A DNA stretch of 64,000 bases from Liquidambar formosana (taxonomy: Eukaryota > Streptophyta > Magnoliopsida > Saxifragales > Altingiaceae), in assembly GCA_039720395.1 (NCBI GenBank), contig CM077823.1, forward strand, positions 32,694,371 to 32,758,370, written 5' to 3'. Shown here piece by piece: positions 57,148 to 64,000 of the stretch. The translations under genes and the position numbers were made by a program. Within the stretch, counting starts at the first letter, position 1. Every line of letters starts with the position of its first letter. A model generated the notes under the pieces. The model saw only the letters and a list, made by a program, of their open reading frames with translations, did not search any database and was not told where the DNA came from.

Positions 57148-58189
57148 GGCTCTTTTCCCAAAAAGGTAGGTTTTTTACACTTTATTCCGACTTGGGTGTA
57201 AATTTGAACTTAATTCCTACACTACGATAAATCGTGTTTGCTAACCACGATTTTAACAAAATCGTGGTTAGCAAGCACGATTTTATGTTGGGTATATAAT
57301 TTCGTATTTGTAACTCGTGTATTAGTATTAAAAATTTATACCCTAAAATCGTGGATGCTAAGCACGATTTTGGATTTAAAACTGTATTTACGATCTGCGA
57401 TTATGATGGTTAAAGTGTTTAAAAAATTAAAAAAACCTGGAAAAATTTTAGAAGTAAAATCGTGGTTGCTAACCACGACTTTTAAAAAGCGTGGTTAGCA
57501 GCCACGATTTCACGAAGAATCGTGCTTACCAAGCACGACTTTACGTTCTGCATGCCCACTTCCCCTTTCACACTTTTCACGGCACTTTATGGGCATTGTT
57601 TGACTTTTAAGTATGAATTTGTTTACATCCAATTATTACTAGTCATTCATAGTTAAGTTAGTAGTCATTTAATTTAAGTTTCAATTATTTTACATCCAAT
57701 TATTACTAGTCATTCGTAGTTAAGTTAGTAGTAATTTAATTTAAGTTTGAATTATTCACATCCAACTACTAGTCATTTGGAGTTAAGTTAGTAGTCATTT
57801 ACTAAGATGTTTATAGCCATTCTTATATATATATAAATGGTCAATTCTATGGTACCCTAACCAAAAATTGGATACCATACCCATAAGGTCACTTGAAATA
57901 GTAATTGGTCAGTTCAAATGATAAGTGGGCCACCTGAAATAGTAAATTGATCACTTCAAATAGTAAAGTTGTCCACTAAATGGTAAGTTGCTACATAATG
58001 CGGTGAGTGGCCAAGTTTATTGTTCACTATTTTTCAAACATCTTTCTTTTTTCTTGTTCCTTTTTTCAAACTCTTTATTTCTTCTCCTTTTTGCTTGATC
58101 CTGGGCCTTGCACTAAAGAATTGATTTATTAGTGCGTAAAGTATTCTATTGCCTTAAGTTCCTTGTGGTAAAAAATGTTTTTCATAAAA
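57148..58189 (+). repeat. Left arm of the palindrome
   Basis: Six 21-bp mini-palindromes of form ATCGTG-9 bp-CACGAT (57231, 57261, 57348, 57459, 57488, 57519), then three tandem degenerate units with TTAAGTTAGTAGTCATTTA (57625-57800), then AT-rich DNA to CATAAAA. Confidence 0.92.
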
Positions 58190-58396
58190 AAAAAAAAAAA
58201 AAAAAAAAGGAACCTTGTGGTAAAGAATGTTAAATATTTACACTTTTTTTCTTATTATTAAAAGCTAAATATTTAGATCTTTTTTTTCCCATTTTACACA
58301 TGGAACATTTTTTACACTTTTTTTTTTTTACACTTATTATTAAAAGCTAAAAAAAAAAGGAACATTTTTTTTCCCATATTTACACTTTTTTTTTTA
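58190..58396. other. Spacer of the palindrome
   Basis: A/T-tract-rich; TTATTATTAAAAGCTAAA and GGAACATTTTTT each occur twice, so it is itself repetitive. Confidence 0.75.
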
Positions 58397-59438
58397 TTTT
58401 ATGAAAAACATTTTTTACCACAAGGAACTTAAGGCAATAGAATACTTTACGCACTAATAAATCAATTCTTTAGTGCAAGGCCCAGGATCAAGCAAAAAGG
58501 AGAAGAAATAAAGAGTTTGAAAAAAGGAACAAGAAAAAAGAAAGATGTTTGAAAAATAGTGAACAATAAACTTGGCCACTCACCGCATTATGTAGCAACT
58601 TACCATTTAGTGGACAACTTTACTATTTGAAGTGATCAATTTACTATTTCAGGTGGCCCACTTATCATTTGAACTGACCAATTACTATTTCAAGTGACCT
58701 TATGGGTATGGTATCCAATTTTTGGTTAGGGTACCATAGAATTGACCATTTATATATATATAAGAATGGCTATAAACATCTTAGTAAATGACTACTAACT
58801 TAACTCCAAATGACTAGTAGTTGGATGTGAATAATTCAAACTTAAATTAAATTACTACTAACTTAACTACGAATGACTAGTAATAATTGGATGTAAAATA
58901 ATTGAAACTTAAATTAAATGACTACTAACTTAACTATGAATGACTAGTAATAATTGGATGTAAACAAATTCATACTTAAAAGTCAAACAATGCCCATAAA
59001 GTGCCGTGAAAAGTGTGAAAGGGGAAGTGGGCATGCAGAACGTAAAGTCGTGCTTGGTAAGCACGATTCTTCGTGAAATCGTGGCTGCTAACCACGCTTT
59101 TTAAAAGTCGTGGTTAGCAACCACGATTTTACTTCTAAAATTTTTCCAGGTTTTTTTAATTTTTTAAACACTTTAACCATCATAATCGCAGATCGTAAAT
59201 ACAGTTTTAAATCCAAAATCGTGCTTAGCATCCACGATTTTAGGGTATAAATTTTTAATACTAATACACGAGTTACAAATACGAAATTATATACCCAACA
59301 TAAAATCGTGCTTGCTAACCACGATTTTGTTAAAATCGTGGTTAGCAAGCACGATTTATCGTAGTGTAGGAATTAAGTTCAAATTTACACCCAAGTCGGA
59401 ATAAAGTGTAAAAAACCTACCTTTTTGGGAAAAGAGCC
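58397..59438 (-). repeat. Right arm of the palindrome
   Basis: Inverted copy of 57148-58189; mini-palindromes at 59047, 59078, 59107, 59218, 59305 and 59335. Confidence 0.92.
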
Positions 59439-60590
59439 CTAACAAACCACTACTATGCAAGGCCACCAAATCCTTTGGGATATCCTCCTTAGACCTCAAT
59501 TTAACCTTTAGTGCTTTCATCCTACCCTTCCTAGCTTTGGTAGCTTTTTCCCTTTTCTTCCGACCCACCGCTTTCCTTACCTTGCTTTTACAACAGCGAG
59601 AATCTCGCATGCCGCAAAGCACCTCCAATTCCTCACCATCCGGCATATCATTAAAGAAACCCCCTGTACGGCTCCCTGACTTAGAATTATCTTCTTTATA
59701 GCCAACCGGGCCTAAAGATTGATTGATAAAGCTATTCGGAACCACAGAGACTAGAGGGTCACTAAACCTACCTGCTAAAAAGGACTTTATATCTAAACCA
59801 AAATTCCTACTGATTCTCCTTTATGTAGCCCCTGGCAATTGAGCCATTAAGACTTTCGCCCACCTCAATAGCTTCAGCAGACTGAGCCTCCAAAACTTCT
59901 TTAGAGCCTTCACCAACGCAATGCATAGGAATATCCTCTGAGAAATTATCATCGCTGAGTTTCCTAAGTATAGGACAAGAGGGAAAGATAAACCGCAATC
60001 CAAATTCCTCACGTATTGAGACATCGAATAGAGACCCCTCAAACATTGAGTTTGATGGATTTGGCAATATCCATAACGCCAGTAGATATCAAAACTCTCC
60101 CCCCTATCTAGAGATTCTTTGTTAGATGTCACACTCTCAACTTTAATGATATCACCCACATTCTGGTCGATCTTTTTGAAGTTTCCTTCATTCCAAGAGT
60201 GAAGGGGGACCCCAACAATACTCACCCAAACCAATCTATCAAAATTAACGGAGTCAGGGGACCAATCCTCTAACCTAACAAACAATTTATGCAACCAGCA
60301 ATCAGTCTTACTAGCAAAGCATCTTTTAGAAGCTGCATCTTTGAAGACAATAAGTAACTTTTTGCCCCCAAGAGGTCTAAGAGAAAAATCCACTCATCCT
60401 TCTTTAAGCAACCGATCCTCTTGATAAAGAAAATTCTCCATACATTCCACTTCTCCAACAAGAAAAAAATCAAGCCATTTATCATCAACCCCATTAGCAC
60501 AAACAATATCATCAATACACTGGGCATCCCCTATCCCTGCATTCTTAGCCTTGGAATTGACCCCTGCCACAACTTCAGCGAAAGTACTAT
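59439..60590 (-). pseudogene. DUF4283 ORF1 relic, N-terminal and middle part
   Basis: Minus-strand reading order: FAEVVAGVNSK near the start; WLDFFLVGEVECMENF; a TGA at 60394-60396; then the DUF4283 core MDFSLRPLGGKKLLIVFKD, FVRLEDWSPDSVNFDRLVW, SIVGVPLHSWNEGNF. A frameshift lies at about 60070-60100, after which EEFGLRFIFP and the lysine/arginine-rich KVRKAVGRKKREKATKARK follow in other frames. DUF4283 proteins of L1-like elements bind RNA; this one is broken in at least two places besides the MULE insertion. Confidence 0.75.
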
Positions 60591-61247
60591 TAATCAACTG
60601 TGACTGGAAAAATAGGTTACAATGATTAGCATTTTGGTAATAACACAAAAATCCCTTTTCAAATTATTAATATTATTAAATATTAATAATCAAGGTCCTA
60701 GGCTCCTAGCCCTAACATAATTGCTCTGATTGTTTTTTTGTTTTCTTTTTCTTCGAGAATACATAGAAACCAACACGTACCCCTACCTCTATCTTTAACC
60801 GCATTTGATAACGAAAGAGTATCAATACTTTTTTAGAAGTTTGAATCAGATATCATACTTATAAAGTGAGTCAAATGCCATTAAGCTATTATGTTATTGG
60901 TGCTTTGATACCACTGACCAACACAACAATAATGTTATTGGACCCTCCTTAACTGCCCCCAAAAGAACCCCCATGATGTGGCGCATGTAAAAACAGAGGT
61001 AGGCCTTCTAGTGTGGCTCAATAACACCAATCCGGCCACCTCTGATTTCACATCACATCAACGAGGGTTTTTTTGGGAGCTATTAAGGAAGATCTAAATA
61101 ATTTGACTAACATCATATAAATCCATGCTAATAACTAGTTAGAATTAATATCACATGAAAATAAATATAGATCGAATTTATGTACATCGATCTATGAAAG
61201 CCATTGAATGAAATAATGAACCTAACCTCTGGCCACATGATTGTTTT

Positions 61248-61290
<43 letters not shown>

Positions 61291-61534
61291 TTTTGCCCCG
61301 TCATATTTATTTTATATTATTTTTTTTGTTTTTTGGGCAATTCAACTTTGCCAAATGTTTATAAGCCAAATTTACATCATTAGGGGTCCCCTTCAATAAT
61401 TCTATTTGGGGAACCTTAAATTGGTTGGGCTATGGGAATGTGATGCATTGCATTATTGCCCAACAACTCTCAAGAGAGTATCGACTTAAATAACGTAAAA
61501 GCACACGCGCACTATCCTATCAGACGATGGAACC
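60591..61534. other. Intergenic, copy B
   Basis: Matches 9487-10373. Contains a MITE counterpart (about 60940-61098) and an (AT)n tract (about 61253-61288). No gene seen. Confidence 0.6.
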
Positions 61535-61874
61535 TAGAGGTGCAAAATGGTTTGGGTATACCCAAGGACCAAACCAGTTTGATCAATTTAGTCCAATCTA
61601 ATTAGTAACAGGTCTAATTTCGGTTTAAAATTTATAAGAATTGATCCATGGTTTAAGGGGTTTTAAAATTGGATCGAACACGACCGAATTCCCGAATTAT
61701 ATATATATATATTATACTCTCTATATAAGTATTATTCAATAAATAATAATACTTATTCAAAGAATTGGAATGTTTTCTGGTCTGATCCAACGCTATTTCC
61801 GGTTCAGATTTTAAAGGATCAAATTAGTTCAATCTGGGTTAGATTTCCCCCACCCAGACCAAGTTGCAGTCCCA
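61535..61874. mobile_element. hAT-type MITE, copy B
   Basis: Counterpart of 10374-10739 with flanks ATGGAACC and ATGGAACT. Confidence 0.7.
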
Positions 61875-62129
61875 ATGGAACTTTTTTAGTTTATAAAATA
61901 AAATAACATGGGCCTAACTCAAAATTTAGTTTAAAGATCAATAGCATTTTTCAAAGTTTTATTTGATAGAAGTAAAACTGCATGGGCCTAACCCAAAATT
62001 TAGTTGGCCGAAGGGTTGGTTGGGCCGTAGGGTTGGTTGGGTTAGGCCTTTCTAAGTTTGGTCACCCAAGGTTCACTTGGGATGGGTTTGGAGATGTGTC
62101 TTGTTAGCCCAACAAAGCTTAAATCTTTG

Positions 62130-62510
62130 GGTGGTTATTGCTACGCTTAATTTTATTTGCACCCTCCACTTATTTTAATTTTTCAAAGTTTTATGAACAA
62201 TATAGAATGTTTCTATGGAAAATGGCTGAAAAATCCATTGAAAAATGTCATTTTGAACAACTTAACATAAGAAGTTTTTCCAAAACCTATCGTTTAAGTT
62301 GACTTTTTTGGCCAAAACTAAAACAGAAGTTATAAATAGCCAAAAAGTCTACCTAAACGACAGATTGTGAAAATCTTTCTTCTGCACAATGGTTGAAAAT
62401 GATGTTTTCTACTGAACTACACATCCAATTTTCATTAAAATATTTTATAATTTTCATAAAACCTTGAGAAATTAAAATAAGTTGGAGGATACAAATAAAA
62501 TAAATTTTAT
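62130..62510. mobile_element. Palindromic MITE, copy B
   Basis: Counterpart of 11313-11705; ends approximate. The right flank has diverged. Confidence 0.55.
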
Positions 62511-62658
62511 AACGGTGATGAATTCAAATTTGGAAATAGGCCAATCCTGTATTCGTTGACTTTAATTTTATAAAGGGCTGGTTATTGCCACCCCTTTTAT
62601 AAATACTTTTTTTTTTTTTTTTGGCTAAGAAATTTTATAAAATATTAACAAACAAGAG

Positions 62659-62787
62659 GGAATTACATATAGGTCCAGCTACAGGCAAATAATTACAATT
62701 CAATACAAATTATTACTAACCTACTAGTAAATGACTACTAACTTAACAAAGAATGACTGCGAACTGTAATTGTTTGCCCATAATTCC
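62659..62787. mobile_element. MITE upstream of the second DUF247 copy, right end deleted
   Basis: Counterpart of 11917-12061; lacks the GCTGGACC part of the right terminal repeat. Confidence 0.6.
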
Positions 62788-63013
62788 ACACGAACGGGGG
62801 AGAGGATACACTAGGCTTAATAGCAACCTTTTTCGTTGCTTCCGGCTGGCTGTGGAATCCACACAAACCAATACAGGTTTGGCAAAGGCTATTATAGCCT
62901 TTGCTTCTTTTTTTTTGGTGGGGGGGGAGAGGTGGTGATTTGGGTTTTTTAGAATAGCCTTTGCATTTGGCTTATGCAGTTATATGAACATGGCATGAAC
63001 TTATCGTCTTAGC

Positions 63014-63020
63014 TATATAA
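63014..63020 (+). promoter_or_regulatory. TATA box of DUF247 copy B
   Basis: TATATAA, 121 bp before the ATG, conserved with copy A. Confidence 0.5.
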
Positions 63021-63140
63021 ATGTGTGTTCGATCAAAAGAACGAGAATTCAACCATCTCCTACAGTGATTAATTGAAATTTGTTCAATCCCAACAGGTTT
63101 AATTTGAGTCACAAAGCCATTTCTAAGAAAATATAACACG

Positions 63141-64000
63141 ATGGAGCATCACATCAACATTAGGGAAAGAGAGCCGACAGTACAAAGTATTAATAAGGAT
63201 GTTCTTGGAATGTCACCTTCCCTTCCCAAGTGTTGCATCTACAGAGTTCAGACGAGACTGCGCAAAGTAAAACCTGAAGCCTATGAACCAATGCTGGTTT
63301 CTATAGGTCCTTACCATCTTCAAAATGGCAAGCTGCAAGAAATGAAAAAACACAAGCAGCGGTATTTGCATTTGCTTCTGAAACGGAGAGGGGAGGAGAG
63401 CGTAAAGAAGTACATCATGGCGCTGAAAGAATTGGAAGGCAACGCCCGTGAGTGTTATGCAGACCCCATAAACCTCAGTAGTGATAAATTCGTGGAGATG
63501 ATGCTTCTTGATGGTTGCTTTATTATTGAGTTTTTCCGTAGAGAAACACATCAGTTCATTGACAATGATGACCCTCTTTCACATGTGGATTGGATGCGAT
63601 TTCAAATCTCCTCCGACATTATGTTACTTGAAAACCAGCTTCCATTCTTTGTTCTCTCTCGATTGTATGACATGACCAAGGATCCAGATCAAGAACGCCC
63701 CTTTATAGAGGCAATGTCGGCTTTCCATTTTATGGTAGCAAAGCCCCGTCGCAATACCATACCTGAGGGAACATATGATATTGAGGAAATCAAGCATTTA
63801 CTCTACACATTCTTTGTCGCCCTTTAGCTATACAGACAAGCTCAGAAAGCACCACCAAAAACAGCGATAAATATGAGATCATAAGAATTCCAAGAGTGGA
63901 AGAGCTACGCGAGGCCGGAGTCAAGTTCAAGAAGGTTGGCGAGTTTGACACGGATACTCCCAACTTATTCGATATAAAGTTCCGTAAGGGGTCATTGGAG
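63141..64000 (+). pseudogene. DUF247 copy B, 7-bp deletion frameshift, runs off window
   Basis: Nearly identical to the intact gene at 12421 for the first 219 codons, including VSIGPYHLQNGKLQEMKK, LLDGCFIIEFFR and LLENQLPFFVLSRLY. At about 63800-63803 seven bases present in copy A (13084-13095 region) are missing, and the frame ends at 63827. DNA after the break continues to match copy A to the window edge without other obvious damage. The predicted product lacks half the domain and the C-terminal membrane helix. A single sequencing error cannot explain seven bases, so the loss is probably real. Confidence 0.88.

Larger units (their letters stand above)
57148..59438. mobile_element. Giant palindromic MULE-like element, 10-bp TSD
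   Basis: 2291 bp starting GGCTCTTTTCCCAAAAAGG and ending in its exact complement. The flanks are identical 10-bp repeats CTAACAAACC (57138-57147, 59439-59448), within the Mutator-superfamily size range. The arms of about 1042 bp appear identical over all parts I compared, around a 207-bp spacer. No transposase; an identical 86-codon frame in both arms is a by-product of the symmetry. It interrupts the ORF of the minus-strand DUF4283 retroposon, so it is younger. Confidence 0.92.
56528..60590 (-). mobile_element. DUF4283 retroposon (minus strand), split by a MULE
   Basis: Minus-strand element, 5' end at about 60590 and A-tail at about 56528-56544 after TTTTGGTTTGCCTATC. Without the inserted palindrome (2291 bp plus 10-bp TSD) it is about 1.76 kb: an ORF1-like frame with DUF4283, then T/G-rich 3' DNA, then the tail. 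No endonuclease, RT or RNase H. It resembles the element at 48944-50741 in both content and length. Its insertion removed about 50 bp of target. Confidence 0.78.
51374..64000. repeat. Segmental duplication, copy B (BSP5 to DUF247)
   Basis: Aligns with 1-13287. It lacks the insertions specific to copy A and carries its own DUF4283/MULE insertion (56528-60590), which replaced about 50 bp present in A at 9440-9487. It starts 83 bp after the LINE A-tail. Confidence 0.93.

Noticed and set aside
57238..57498. 86-codon frame present identically in both arms (57238-57498 + and 59088-59348 -)
   Set aside because: Identity follows from the palindrome; composition is built from the mini-palindromes and no protein family is recognised.

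Overview
The window is nuclear DNA of a flowering plant, most likely a dicot. It is AT-rich, has plant-only gene families (basic secretory protein/PR-17, DUF247), spliced plant methylthioribose kinase exons, and a dense load of plant transposons (Athila-like LTR element, LARD-like LTR element, L1-like DUF4283 elements, hAT, MULE and Stowaway MITEs, a tRNA-type SINE). I see no tRNA, rRNA, CRISPR or prokaryotic features. The species cannot be named from sequence alone.

Host genes are few. Five basic secretory protein (BSP) copies lie on the + strand at 3731, 22146, 30196, 32953 and 52954. Copies 1 and 5 are intact, with a signal peptide and an HExxH metal-binding motif. Copy 2 has a full reading frame but lost two of the three key HExxH residues. 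Copies 3 and 4 each carry one 1-bp indel at or beside HExxH. BSP debris also occurs at about 9.0, 35.7 and 56.1 kb. Two DUF247 genes are present: an intact one (12421-13737) and a copy with a 7-bp deletion (63141 to the window end). The last two exons of a methylthioribose kinase gene remain on the minus strand (16358-17820), and a decayed copy of its 3' end lies at about 24.1-24.4 kb.

Layout: 1-13287 and 51374-64000 are two direct copies of one segment (BSP, BSP 3' fragment, DUF247), about 12.6-13.3 kb each, told apart by later insertions and deletions. Between them lie the methylthioribose kinase remnant (16-18 kb), a hAT transposase relic with a ruined BED finger (19.7-20.2 kb), BSP2 (22 kb), a MITE cluster (25-26.6 kb), a gene-poor stretch (26.6-29.9 kb), the BSP3/BSP4 pair (30-33.6 kb), and a three-level nest (35.9-50.7 kb). 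In the nest, a gag-bearing Athila-like element (37362-44683, TSD ATGAG) sits inside a non-coding LARD-like LTR element (35955-48943, TSD GTGTA), which split a DUF4283 retroposon.

In the second segment copy a related DUF4283 retroposon (minus strand, 56.5-60.6 kb) was itself split by a nearly perfect 2.3-kb palindromic MULE-like element (57148-59438, 10-bp TSD CTAACAAACC). Each of its arms carries six 21-bp mini-palindromes. The most unusual items are this palindrome, the structured non-coding domain of the LARD, the RT-less DUF4283 retroposons, and the repeated loss of the BSP zinc motif.
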